Positions 47,070 through 57,914 of a stretch of DNA of 64,000 nucleotides are shown here, piece after piece. The stretch covers positions 620,001 to 684,000 of the forward strand of contig JPHH03000012.1 of assembly GCA_000750105.3 (NCBI GenBank), written 5' to 3'. The stretch is from Tolypocladium sp. Sup5 PDA-1 (taxonomy: Eukaryota > Ascomycota > Sordariomycetes > Hypocreales > Ophiocordycipitaceae). Positions within the stretch are counted from its first letter, which is position 1; every line of letters starts with the position of its first letter. A program made the position numbers and the translations under genes. The notes under the pieces are model-generated. The model was not told the DNA's origin. It ran no database searches and saw nothing but the letters and a program-made list of their open reading frames with translations.

Positions 47070-48334
47070 GGTTGCGGGTTTGTGTGTATGTTTTGTGATG
47101 ACTTGGCTTTAATGCACTGCTCGTGTATGTTTGGCGCAGGCGTTTTGTTGTAGGAATTGGAAATCGTCCGGATTGGTTGCTTGCGAGTTTTCGGTTTTGT
47201 CTCGATGGTGGACGTTGCGCTCATGATTTTCAAAAGTTGGAGTTGATGCCCATTCTGGAAGCTTCGCGAAGGGTCTATACCGAAAGAGGACTAGTGTCGC
47301 TCGCAGCCCAAGGGCACAAGTCCTCATCGCGATGCGCAATCGTGGAATGCCTGCATTGCTGTGGGCTTATCTGCTGTCTGCTCTACGGACTATGGTCAGG
47401 GAAAGCCCCGGCATAAGTTAATTCAGTATCTAAATGTTGAAACCCTCTAGTATTGTGTTCGTGAGCAATTGAAGATTCTGAGACACATGCCATGAAGGTA
47501 TTGGCAAAGATGACATCGACAACTTGCCCCGCCATGATTGCCCCTCATTGCTGTTGCACAGAGGTCTGAGCCTGAAAAGCACTCGTTTTGAATATACTAG
47601 CGATGAATCCAAGAGCACACCAGGCTTCCCAATTGGGGGCTTCACGAAACACCTTAAAATAGATTCTTCGTGTCCAACAACGTGGACGAACGCGGCAGGG
47701 ACTGGATGGTTCCCACAGAGTGGATCGCATTGCGTTGCGGGACGGATGGCTGGGGAGGATCGAGACTCCGCTGAAGACGCCGCGAGGCTTCCGAGACAAC
47801 GGAGCATCACGTTGCGCGTGCTTGTGCCCAGCGAGTTCAGGGTGCCCTTGAATACGGAACACATGACGAGTCTGAATAAACATCTGCCTTGATCATCGGG
47901 TGATACCATCACTCTTAAAGGTCCTGGGCCGCGCAACACTTTGCTTGCGTGTGAACCACTGCCAGTCAGGATTCAGGCACCTTTGTCCACTCCAAGTCAC
48001 TTGGGACGATGCCTTCCAGCCTCATGATTCGGCGGAGGTCCAAATATGTAGCCCGAATCACCGCAACCTGAAAGGCAGCAGAATAACAACTACGTATACA
48101 GTCTCGAAACATTTTGGTGGCTGCGTAATGCGGCAACGCCGCCGCCAGTAATGCTGACGACAGCCTCTCGCCCCCCCTTTTTTGGCGAAGCCACCCATAA
48201 TTCCTCATCCGCTGAACAGCGGCAGCCTGACCGCGCCAAGGGCCCCAGATTGGGGATAGTGGCATCGCTGCTCTTATCATCAGCCTCAACAGTGTCCAGA
48301 CAAGTCAGCTGACGAGGGATTATGCACCGGTTCT

Positions 48335-48384
48335 ACTTGAAACGGTAGGTTTTGGGGGAGAACGGTAGTGACACTTGAAACGGT
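48335..48384. repeat. 12-bp direct repeat ACTTGAAACGGT
   Basis: Identical copies at 48335-48346 and 48373-48384, in non-coding DNA. Confidence 0.7.
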
Positions 48385-49465
48385 GGACTTTATAAATGCA
48401 CTGTCAGGGATGAGCTTATATCAACTTCAAGAAACGCCCCGTTGGGCAAACCGAGGCAGTGAAAGGTGTCGAGTTCAGCTGGAACAGCACGAATGCAAAG
48501 GGCCAAGAACCGTCAGACCTCGGTTGACAGCCGTGGGCTCATTGATACCATCACAGATGGCGTCTATATTGCCGAGCGGTTCTTCACTGTATCTGAGGGA
48601 GGGGTTTGTAGATATCTCCAAGAGGACCTCCGTAGCGCTCTATTTGTGTGGCAAGTGCCATGTTGCGACTTTGGTCACCGTCTGGGGCCGGTAGACGAAG
48701 TCGCTTCATGGCTTTGGGTGCAAGCAAGTACTAGTACTCTCTGCCCAGCACGCATTCGTTCAGATAGGCCCAACGACGTCATAGCCGCATCTCTGGATGG
48801 GATTTTGGTCGTTTGGGTCTGCCTGGCTGCGGAGCTCGTTGCGGACCAGTTCCACGGCTTTGTTCCTGGCTTTGTCATCGCCGTATGTGCCGCGAAACAA
48901 AGGGTGCTTCAGGGAGCGTCGAACGTAAGCGTCTGGTTCAGATCCTGGATTGGGCGTGTCAGATTCCCAGGACTTCCACGGCTTGCCGTAGTGGCTGTGG
49001 ATGTCCTCGGTCGATTCAACAGAGGCCGCGCAGCTTGACGACTGGTAGATGCCCGAGCTCGATATCAATGAAGTGTGCGGAACCTACAGACAGCGATTGC
49101 TCGCAGATTTGGCATCGAGGGCTATGGTAGGAGAGGGCTTGGTGAGGACGTAGAGAGTGTCATGACACCCGGCGAGCAAGGTTGATAGCCCTCATTGCCT
49201 CTGGCGCAAGACTGACGATGTAAGCCACGGATGCCGAATGCCGTCACATGATAAGATGTGGCTATCGAAATTAGATATTCCGGCTAATATTCTTTGGGCT
49301 CGAGCCGATATTAGATTCATAGCAGCACCGCAGGCAAGCGAGTCTGCGGGCCCTGGCTAATGAGGACTCCATCGGTCCCGAGAAGTGACCTGACGGATGT
49401 TCAAGCCTCAAACAGCCAGAGGCGCTGGAAAACGGGTTGACGGAAACGGGTTGGTGGAGAACCGT

Positions 49466-49500
49466 GTACTCCGTAGTCCGTAGTCCGTAGCCCGTACCGT
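49466..49500. repeat. Tandem form of the dispersed element
   Basis: GTACTCC followed by two full GTAGTCC repeats and a diverged GTAGCCC, so a unit of seven bases repeats about four times. Confidence 0.65.
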
Positions 49501-49929
49501 CCCGCGATGTTGTGCACGCCAGCAAGCTGTGGCGAGTTGTGCGAGCTTTGGTTGTGTGGCTCAGCATCGCATCGAGCTGTCGGTCTCCTCCGAAAAAGCG
49601 GCAACCTGGCAGGCAGCCGCCAATCAAGCGACTCCAGGGATCATTGGATGATGGATGATTCTGCGGTCGCTGAGGGTGGTGTTGGTGGGTGCTGTGGTGC
49701 TGTGGTGCTGATGCCAGCCAGCCCGCTGATGGTGACGACGGCGTTCCTCGGGGCACTCCCCAGCCACCACCGTGAGCCAATCAGTGGCTGCAAAAGCGGC
49801 AAGCCAACGCTTCCCCTCCCCCCCTGTTGCTGTTCGCCGCTGCCCGCTGCACGGGTACGTACCTCCCACTGCAGGCGGTCTCGCTCGCCCTCAGCAATTG
49901 CCCACAACTTTCCGTGACGGCGTCGCCAG

Positions 49930-50162
49930 CGAGCGGGCGGAGATACTTCCCTCCTTTCTCCCCTCCACTCTTTCTCCTTCTTCAACCTCACACCCCCCAT
50001 ATCACCGCAGCCTTTTCGACCACCGAGTCTCCTCGCGACTCTCCTCGACAAACCTCTCTAGCTATCCATCAACGTGAGCCGCAGCTGCTACTGCCCTTGC
50101 TGCTCTCGACCCTTATCGCTAAACTCGTTACCCCAACCAGCTCTCAACCGTAATCAGCAGCC
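49930..50162 (+). promoter_or_regulatory. Pyrimidine-rich ACT1 core promoter and leader
   Basis: Long C/T runs (for example CTTTCTCCTTCTTC) directly before the ACT1 start, a usual feature of highly expressed fungal genes. Confidence 0.55.
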
Positions 50163-51839
50163 ATGGAGGGTACGTCGCATGCCACCGCACCGCATCCCGC
50201 CCGCGGTGCAAAGCGCGCTCGCCCGAGCCATCGCGGACCCCGTCGGGCTCATCACAGGACTCGTGCTGACCCTTTTCCTCGCTACAGAAGAAGTTGCCGC
50301 CCTCGTTATCGACAATGGGTAAGCTTCCCCGCTGTCTCACCGCCGACCTCTCTGCTCCCCTCTCCATCTACCCGCCACCGCGCGTCTCCCAACGCAGCGC
50401 GCCGCACAACGCCAATGGGGCCAGGATGGCGGCTTCCTGCAGCCTCAAGCGGCCAACGTGATCGTCTTTTGGGGTCCGGACAGCTGACTCGACGATAGTT
50501 CGGGCATGTGCAAGGCCGGTTTCGCCGGTGATGACGCTCCCCGAGCTGTTTTCCGTGAGTAACCCCACTTCTGGTCCCTCAGCTCCCAACTTGCTACGTA
50601 GCTAGTTGGGGCGCGCCGCTGGGCAGCGCAGCGCAACGCCTGCTGGCCACGACGATGCTAACATCCCGACTCAGCTTCCATTGTCGGTCGCCCTCGTCAC
50701 CATGGGTAAGTTTTCGAGCCGCAGTTCAATTTTTACGGGCATACAACCCCATCGTCCCAGGTGGCATGGTCTAACGAGGCTCAGCATCATGATCGGTATG
50801 GGTCAAAAAGACTCTTACGTCGGTGATGAGGCCCAGTCGAAGCGTGGTATCCTGACGCTCCGATACCCCATCGAGCACGGTGTCGTCACCAACTGGGACG
50901 ACATGGAGAAGATCTGGCACCACACCTTCTACAACGAGCTGCGTGTCGCCCCCGAGGAGCACCCCGTCCTGCTCACCGAGGCCCCCATCAACCCCAAGTC
51001 CAACCGTGAGAAGATGACCCAGATTGTCTTCGAGACCTTCAACGCCCCCGCCTTCTACGTCTCCATCCAGGCCGTCCTGTCCCTGTACGCCTCCGGCCGT
51101 ACCACCGGTATCGTCCTGGACTCTGGTGATGGTGTCACCCACGTTGTCCCCATCTACGAGGGTTTCGCTCTGCCCCACGCCATCGCCCGTGTTGACATGG
51201 CTGGTCGCGATCTTACCGACTATCTGATGAAGATCCTGGCTGAGCGCGGCTACACCTTCTCCACCACTGCTGAGCGAGAAATCGTCCGAGACATCAAGGA
51301 GAAGCTCTGCTACGTCGCTCTCGACTTTGAGCAGGAGATCCAGACTGCTGCCCAGAGCTCCAGCCTCGAGAAGTCGTACGAGCTTCCCGACGGCCAGGTC
51401 ATCACCATTGGCAACGAGCGTTTCCGTGCCCCCGAGGCGCTGTTCCAGCCCTCTGTCCTGGGTCTCGAGAGCGGCGGCATTCACGTCACCACTTTCAACT
51501 CCATCATGAAGTGCGACGTCGACGTCCGAAAGGATCTCTACGGCAACATTGTCATGGTAAGTGCCGCGCAGCTGGGAGAGATGGCGCGGAAAGCTGACGA
51601 ATTCGCAGTCTGGTGGTACCACCATGTACCCCGGTCTCTCCGACCGTATGCAGAAGGAGATCACTGCTCTTGCTCCTTCTTCCATGAAGGTCAAGATCAT
51701 TGCCCCCCCCGAGCGCAAGTACTCTGTCTGGATCGGTGGTTCCATCCTGGCCTCCCTGTCGACCTTCCAGCAAATGTGGATCTCCAAGCAGGAGTACGAC
51801 GAGAGCGGCCCCTCGATCGTGCACCGCAAGTGCTTCTAA
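50163..51839 (+). CDS. ACT1: Actin
   Basis: Six exons (50163-50169, 50288-50318, 50499-50554, 50675-50705, 50785-51556, 51609-51839) encode 375 residues, exactly the length of actin. The protein starts [20 protein letters not shown] and ends ISKQEYDESGPSIVHRKCF. Landmarks: [40 protein letters not shown] and LDSGDGVTHVVPIYEG (ATP binding). The first exon holds only ATG GAG G, so the gene begins with two codons plus one base. Five introns crowd the 5' part and one of these splits Gly residues more than once, as in other filamentous ascomycete actin genes. Actin forms filaments for polar growth, endocytosis and cytokinesis. The long exon uses strongly C-ending codons, consistent with high expression. 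Confidence 0.98.
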
Positions 51840-52362
51840 GGTAAGGGCTCCGGAGTAGTTGGCCTGGGATGGCCATTTACACGTTAAATGCTTTTGGAAT
51901 TGAATGCTGATGCCAGACACAGCGACGCCAAACCGAAACCGAGACCCTCCTCCCCTCGCCAAGTCACGACAAGGTCACGGAGGTGGCGACCGATGCAGAG
52001 CCTCCTCGGCCCCGCGAGCATTCCAGCCGAGTCTCATATTTACGAAAAGTTTTTGACAGGGTTAAGGGGGTTGGCGCTGCCTTTTCTCGGAAGAATCACG
52101 GGTGGCCCATGTGTTGTAACGGGATGGGTAATGCGGGCCTAGGGGGTAGAAGCTGAGGTTGATATACAAGTACTTTATTTTTGCTTTCCGGTTTAGACTC
52201 GTTCAATGGGAGAATGTGACGATGTCGAGTTGTAAGCATACTACTGCGCCAGCCAGGCCTGTTACCTTGACCCTACGTGACTGTATTTGAGTGCCACAGG
52301 ATGCGATGGGCGACGCGGGGCAATGAAGACACACCAGGAACCGTTGGAAGGAGGCCTTTACA
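51840..52362. other. Convergent 3' flank, ACT1 and RSO55
   Basis: 520 bp without a supported gene. Confidence 0.5.
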
Positions 52363-52988
52363 TCAAGGTTTTCGATGTTGATTTGTACTATTTGTCTCTT
52401 TAGTGCTTGTCGAGCCATGTTCCTGCTTATTATTCACTGTACTCTCCTGGGGAGCCTTGTCCTGCGCGCCAGCATCCGCAGCAGCCTTTTGCTCGTCGAG
52501 CATCTTGTACTTGCGCCGGCTCTTCTTTGCGGCGCTGGCGGCCTTTTTCCTCTTTATCTCGCCGACGATGGCAGAGCGGCTCTGGTCGCCGTGGAGCAGG
52601 TCGTCGACCTTTTGGGCCAGCAGCTCGCGGGCTTGCTTGCGGTTCTGGCTGCGGGAGCGGGTGGCCTGGGACTTGACGACGATGCCGGTGGGAATGTGCT
52701 TGAGCTGGACGGCCGAGTTGGTCTTGTTCTGTGGGGACGAGGAAGCAACTAGTTAGCATCGGCCCTTGGCTGATAGCAATGGCGAGAAGGACGTACAATC
52801 TTTTGGCCGCCGGGGCCGCTGCCCTTGAGGAAAGATTCCTCAATGTCGGCGTCTGGCGGGGACTTGGGCCGCGGCGGGAGGCTGTTCTTCGCGAAGGCGG
52901 CGCCTGCGGTGAAGGGACGGGCCGCCGCAGCCACGGCGGAGAGGCTGTTATGGTTTGCGCATGGGAGGCGGGCGAGGAGGCGGCGCAT
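52363..52988 (-). CDS. RSO55: Mitochondrial RF-1-domain protein Rso55 (C12orf65/MTRFR-like)
   Basis: Two exons (52797-52988 and 52363-52728) give 185 residues. The N-terminus MRRLLARLPCANHNSL is an Arg-rich mitochondrial presequence. The release-factor domain begins PPDADIEESFLKGSGPGGQK with the catalytic GGQ. The splice restores QKINKTNSAVQLKHIPTG, then VVKSQATRSRSQNRKQAREL. The C-terminus is a basic helix (EIKRKKAASAAKKSRRKYK) that in the family contacts the stalled ribosome. The protein has no stop-codon recognition domain, so it is a rescue factor that frees peptides from stalled mitochondrial ribosomes. A GTG at 53027 is in frame, but the first ATG is 52988. It diverges from the SPT small-subunit gene across 397 bp. 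Confidence 0.92.
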
Positions 52989-53385
52989 CGTCGCAGGGGT
53001 GGGTGATGATGCAGTCGATGAGCGCACGTCAACGCAGCGACTAACTTTACTCGTGGTGTAATACGTCGCTCACTGGCTGGCGTCCCCTGTCGGCACCTAG
53101 GCAAGCCACGCGGACTGTTGTCAGCCGCGGCCGGCCGAGGAATTCGCGGGGGGCCGCCTATGGATTATCTTATCCGCTGACGGGCAACAATTTCCAGGGA
53201 CTTCATCTCTGCAACCACCCATTCGAGCAATCCGCGATCCCTTCCCCCATCCGCCCGGGCCGCGAGGAAAACACGAAACGGAGCCAATTGCGGCGGTTTG
53301 ACACGTACATTGACCATCTGCGACGAATCCCAGCGGAGACTTGCAAGCAACGAGTCGAACAAAGCGACCAACTGCCAAAACCAAG
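52989..53385. promoter_or_regulatory. Shared divergent promoter of RSO55 and the SPT small subunit gene
   Basis: 397 bp between two start codons on opposite strands; both promoters must fit here. No gene or clear motif was seen. Confidence 0.55.
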
Positions 53386-53890
53386 ATGTCGACGCTGGCC
53401 GGCTTTCGGAGGTGGCTGCAGCGGAAGCAGTACCATTTCGAGGTCACGCTGAGTGTGTACATGTTTACGCCCTGGGAGAAGTTTGCCTTTTGTACGTCTC
53501 GCTCCTGAAATGCCTCTCTGTCCTTTCCATCGCGACCACGGCGTCGCGTCTCGACTTCCCGGACGCTCCGGAGAACGAAGCGCAACGCCCAGCATCCCCT
53601 TTAACCAGCCACGATGGCGAGGGCATGCACGCCTGCTAACGCGCCGCGCAGACTCCATCCTCTTCCTGCTCTTCAGCCTGGCCTTCATCGCCGCGATCCT
53701 GTACCTCCCGCACCACGTCTCGATCCTGGCCGGCCGCGCGTGGTACTACATCCAGGGCGAGGACATTGACGTCGCGGCATCGGCGCGCGAGGCGGTCAAG
53801 GACATTTCGGCGAGCGTGCTCAACAACGAGGCGGTGCCGACGGCGGTGCGCGTCCAAGAGGCACTCGTGACGGTGGACAAGGAGCTGTAG
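53386..53890 (+). CDS. Small subunit of serine palmitoyltransferase-like protein
   Basis: Two exons (53386-53491 and 53652-53890) give 114 residues. It begins MSTLAGFRRWLQRKQYHFEV, followed by TLSVYMFTPWEKFAFYSILF. The pattern of an aromatic residue, Thr, Tyr-Met, then Pro-Trp-Glu-Lys just before the membrane span is the signature of small SPT subunits. The span is LFLLFSLAFIAAILYLPHHV. A short cytosolic or lumenal tail follows, longer than in the animal ssSPT proteins. These subunits bind and activate the LCB1/LCB2 enzyme that starts sphingolipid synthesis in the ER. The 160-bp intron uses GTACGT and GCAG, and its removal makes KFAFYSILF continuous. The gene is too short and too split to be seen as one long open frame. 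Confidence 0.85.
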
Positions 53891-55456
53891 GCGCGCGATG
53901 GCGGCTGGCGGTGGAAGGGGGGGTTGTTACATAAAGGGGCGAGGGTGGGTGGTGAAGAATCATGAACTGCGGCGTTGAGAGGATTGTTTCCGGTATGGGT
54001 TATTATAGAATACTATGGCCGTATGGCTTAATGATAATATTATATGTGCAGCGCTGCATGGGGCTTCACTGGGCTGGACACTCATCGCGTGACAATACAC
54101 CTGGCCAACGTCCACCTCTGTCAGGTGTGTGAGCATGCACGCCGGTCCAACCTTGGCTTATCAGTCTCTGCCAACTGGTATCGAACAGGTCTCCATTGCG
54201 ACACGTGTACTCAGGCAACGACATTGGAACTCTGCCGAGCAGTGCCGTCAACATCTCCGTAGACTGATGCCCCTAGAACCCATGTGGGGGGCTGTTACCC
54301 CTGACGAGCAAGCCCTCGCCTTTTACGTATTAGCTGAGTCCAGATGTTGCTGAATCGTACCCAATCTTGTCTTTGTTTCAGGAGACTTTGCTCAACATCT
54401 CAAACGGGGACACGACGGTCACGGCTAAGTGCGTAGTCCGAGGATCCAACGAATGCGGTGGCAGCAGCACTTTTAGCCCTTTTAGCCGTGCGTATTAAGG
54501 GGGTAGATGAAGAACCAAGGTCCATCCGGATGTTAGGGTTGGGTGTATCTGTGAATACAGACATAGGATGGGGGACACCTTTCGCAAAACCGTTCTGCCT
54601 TGGGGATTGCAATGTGTTGCAGACGTTATGTTTGGCAATCCTGGCGAGGTCCAGAGACACCGTGTCCGGCAAAGTCAATGTGACTATTAAGTCAACATAC
54701 ATATTCCTTTAGGGGAACATATTCTCTTCAGAGCGCTAGCAGGAATTATGAACCGCGATGCGTTGGAAGATTTGAAGTCGCAAACGTTTGCCTGGCCACC
54801 GCCAATGACTGGGCACACTGGGTCCCAGCCGATACTCCCAGAGATAACCCTGGATATAGACGTATAGACTCTAATAAATTGCTTGCCTTAGTATTGACTA
54901 CTCTGCATCCGCAATGGCCACCGCCAACGGTATTTCGTGTCATTGATGGCCGTCCACCAGGAGTAACCCTGCCGTTTGGACAACTCGTGGTATGCAACAC
55001 AGCCCCGTCCATAAGGAGATCCGTAAGGTGCTCTAATGGAAGAGGTATTTTTGCAATGTTGGCTCTGCTTAGTTAACGAATGCACCTCTGCGGAGATACC
55101 GGACATTGTTGAGGCTGACACCTGTGGAACTGTCATCCGGGGATGCACCAGCGTGCTAGTCCAACAATGTAAGAAATTGAAAGTAAGCCGCGTTCGAGAG
55201 ACTATTCCTCGAGTCGTATTCGCAATGTAGCTTTACTGGAGATAGACGGAAATAGATGTGCCCGGATTGGAGAGCATGCTAACCCCGCGTCCGTCGGCAT
55301 TTCTGAGAACACCGAGTTCTCTACCTGAAGGTATTTACATGCCCTCAGTTCTCTCCTTCGATTTTACTTGTGTCATTGACTCAAACCTCTTTGCCATCCT
55401 TCGTCTCCTACTCCAAACCACCGCCTTTACCCCTTTCCGGACATAAAACCGCAGCC
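53891..55456. other. Intergenic, AT-richer stretch before the epimerase gene
   Basis: 1.57 kb with lower GC than its surroundings. Many short frames, none with a motif I can support. It could be decayed DNA. From about 55,340 it is the pyrimidine-rich leader of the next gene. Confidence 0.4.
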
Positions 55457-56407
55457 ATGACGGCCCCGAAGCAGCGCATTTTCATGACCGGGGCTAGTGG
55501 GTACATCGGCTCCGTAGTTACGGAGCTCGCCGTCGCCGATGGATACGCCGTCCACGGCCTCTCCCGGAGCGAGACCAGCGACGCAAAGCTGCAGAGTCTC
55601 GGCGCCGTGCCGGTTCGCGGCGATCTCACCTCGCTCGACGTCTTGCGCAAGGAAAGCGCCGAGGCGGATATCGTGATCCATCTGGCGACGGCTTACACCC
55701 TCGGCGAGGGCACGTACGACACCGTCCTGCCCGTCGACAACGCTGCCGCCGACGCCATCGCCGACTCTCTAACCGGCACCGGCAAGGCCCTGGTCGTCAC
55801 TTCCGGCACCCTGACCGTCGCCGCCGACCCGTCCGGGGCCGAAACCACGGAGACGTCGCCCCCGGACCCGAGCCCGATCAACACCCGCGGCAAGGCCGAG
55901 GCGCACGCGCTCGCGCTTACGGCCAGGGGCATCCGCGTCACATCCGTGCGCCTCGCGCCCTACGTCTACGGTCGCGCCGGCAGCGGCGTCAAGCTCTTCA
56001 TGGGCATGTCCGCCAAGGCCGGCAGCGTGACCTGCGTCGCCGGCGGCGCGAACCGCACCACCGCCGTGCACGTCGACGACGCCGCGCGGCTATACCTCCT
56101 CGCGGCGCAGCGGGGCGCGCCGGGGGCCGTCTTCAACGCCAGCGGCGCGACGGATGTGACGGCGCGGCAGCTGTTTGAGGCCATCGCCGCGGCGCTGGGC
56201 CTACCCGTGCGGGACGTCTCGTTTGACGAGGCGCAGACGCAGCTGGGGGAGGTTTTTGCGAGGTTCCTGAGCGCGGAGAATAGGGCGTCGGGAGAGAAGG
56301 CGAGGAGAGCCCTGGGATGGGAGACGAAGGGGATGGGCATCTTGGATGAGATTAGCAAGGGGTCGTACCCGGCGCTGGCGGAGGAGCTGCGGAAAGGGGC
56401 TGCATGA
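55457..56407 (+). CDS. NAD(P)-dependent epimerase/dehydratase-like protein
   Basis: Single exon of 316 residues from MTAPKQRIF. The Rossmann dinucleotide-binding motif is MTGASGYIGSVV (about 9-20), followed by GLSRSE, an Asp/Thr-rich turn (VRGDLTSLDVL) and IVIHLATAY. TSGTLTV and PYVYGRAGSGVK match the extended SDR fold, and NRTTAVHVDDAARLYLLAAQ is the C-terminal signature of this NAD-epimerase subfamily. The usual catalytic Tyr-x3-Lys is not obvious: RGKAEAHAL stands where YxxxK should be, so the active site is atypical. Substrate unknown. The in-frame ATG-less extension upstream is ignored in favour of the first ATG in a CAGCCATGA context. Confidence 0.85.
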   Translation: MTAPKQRIFMTGASGYIGSVVTELAVADGYAVHGLSRSETSDAKLQSLGAVPVRGDLTSLDVLRKESAEADIVIHLATAYTLGEGTYDTVLPVDNAAADAIADSLTGTGKALVVTSGTLTVAADPSGAETTETSPPDPSPINTRGKAEAHALALTARGIRVTSVRLAPYVYGRAGSGVKLFMGMSAKAGSVTCVAGGANRTTAVHVDDAARLYLLAAQRGAPGAVFNASGATDVTARQLFEAIAAALGLPVRDVSFDEAQTQLGEVFARFLSAENRASGEKARRALGWETKGMGILDEISKGSYPALAEELRKGAA

Positions 56408-56816
56408 AAGTTGAAGACGTGCAACCTGCCGGGATGACCTTGAAGGAAGCTATTTATTCGAATGCACGATTCAAGAATGGAGGGAGTTATAGTGAATGAG
56501 ATGTGTGCCAGTATATCCAAACAAAGCATAGTATTGTAATGCAACTCGATTGCTTTACAGCTGTGCAACTTCACTCATATATATCGACCAACACTATCCG
56601 TACAAGCGTCCACTAACACCAGGCTCTGCACGAGATTGTATATATGAGCTTCCCGTAAATTATTGTCTGCAAACATAGAAGAAGTAGCTGTTCAAGAAAA
56701 CCATTCTCAAACTATTAAAGCGTCTGCAACTATCGCTTGCTGTAGTCCCAAGTATTCCAACAAGCCCTTTGCCGCCATTCCATAACCCATTAAAGTCAAA
56801 CACAACACTGCAAACG
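56408..56816. other. Convergent 3' flank, epimerase and SDR fragment
   Basis: 409 bp, AT-rich, with no gene. No continuation of the short-chain dehydrogenase was seen here. Confidence 0.5.
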
Positions 56817-57275
56817 TCAAAAGTTCTTCAGCTTGGGCATGACGAGCGCGGCGAGCAGGAAGGTCGAGACGACGTTGACGGTGATCATCTCCTCGTTGTC
56901 CTCGACGAGCGCGTACTCGCCCCGCGCGAGCCCCGCGTTGGCGAGGAAGATGTCCACGCGGTCCAGCTCGTCGTTGACCCGCGCCGCGAACCTCTCGACG
57001 CTGGCGTAGCTGCCCATGTCGAGCTGCCAGACCTGGATGGCCGTCTTGCCGCTGTCGAATCCGGGGACACTGGCCTCGATATTGGCCTTGGCGGCGTTGC
57101 CCCTGTCCAGGCTGCGGACAGCGAGGATCAGCGTGCTGGCACCGAGGCGGGCAAAGTGTTTCGCCGCTTCTTTCCCGAGGCCGGTGTTGCTGCCGGTGAT
57201 AATGACTGTCTTTCCGGCGTAGGAGCCCGTGGGGTAGGGCAACCGCTTGAAGAGCTGGCTGTAGAAGAAACTCAT
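56817..57275 (-). CDS. Truncated short-chain dehydrogenase (N-terminal half only)
   Basis: One exon of 152 residues from MSFFYSQLFKRLPYPTGSYA. It holds the complete nucleotide-binding half of a classical SDR: GKTVIITGSNTGLGKEAAKH, the RSLDRG segment, VWQLDMGSYASVERFAARV and VDIFLANAGLARGEYALVED. It stops at VMPKLKNF, just where such enzymes continue to the catalytic Ser and Tyr-x3-Lys. Full members of this type are about 300-340 residues. I saw no donor site near the stop and no matching continuation downstream. It may be a remnant, or a small protein with a retained cofactor-binding fold. Codon use is normal for the region, so any truncation is recent. Confidence 0.8.
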   Translation of the reverse strand: MSFFYSQLFKRLPYPTGSYAGKTVIITGSNTGLGKEAAKHFARLGASTLILAVRSLDRGNAAKANIEASVPGFDSGKTAIQVWQLDMGSYASVERFAARVNDELDRVDIFLANAGLARGEYALVEDNEEMITVNVVSTFLLAALVMPKLKNF

Positions 57276-57914
57276 TGTGTAATGTGTAGAAGTAGTAGAT
57301 GTAAACTTTGTAAAGTGTGTAGTTGATGTTGATTCTTGAATCTGCTGGTGATGCTTTCCAATGATGAATTCAGTTTCCACGTTCCCATCACCGCGTACTT
57401 ATACTCGCAGACAACGCACCAGAGGTCATTTAGGCTCCGGGTCAAGGTCCTGTTACCGTCCGGATATGACCACCGGGGCTGAAATTCACACAATCTGTTT
57501 TGCCGACAATCCTCGAATTTGCACCCGCTGCATCGCCCGGCTTTAGCGTGGCAAAGTCCGTTTTGCACAGGGCCACGCACAGGGTGAGGTGCTAATACGT
57601 CAGAGGAGCGTCAAGCTAGACCCTTCGCGCTGTTAATTCCTGTGTACGCGCTCTGCGTTGCGGGTTCCCAGCAGCGAGACGTTGGTGAGCGACAGCACGA
57701 CAACTGCCAAGCTCAACGTCTGTACAAAGATCAGCAGAAATCAAGCAGAGAGGCATGGTAATGAACTGGAGGGTTGTGGTAAGTGTTGGGGAAATGCAAG
57801 TTGCAGGTTAATCGCTGGCTGCATATCACCAAATGCTTCGAATAGAGATCGCGTGAAAGCCCTTGACTTTGATCTTGTGGGGAATTCCACTTTCTATTCA
57901 TTTAATCATCCTCT
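57276..57914. other. Intergenic, SDR fragment promoter and ELP2 3' flank
   Basis: 640 bp with no supported gene. Confidence 0.45.

Larger units (their letters stand above)
47070..50162. other. Gene-poor stretch between divergent FES1 and ACT1
   Basis: 3.1 kb. Two stretches look somewhat protein-like but cannot be assigned: a plus-strand frame 47524-47892 and a minus-strand frame 48760-49068 (hydrophilic, with HYGKPWKSWESDTPNPG). A 12-bp direct repeat is at 48335 and 48373. A tandem form of the dispersed element is at 49466-49500. From about 49,930 the DNA becomes pyrimidine-rich and should be the ACT1 promoter and leader. Confidence 0.45.

Noticed and set aside
50771..51829. A 352-codon minus-strand frame
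   Set aside because: Antisense shadow of the long actin exon; protein-like only because actin uses biased codons.
53891..55340. Possible relic of a LysM or chitinase-type gene
   Set aside because: I tested the frames by eye and found no conserved Cys or LysM pattern; only lower GC remains.
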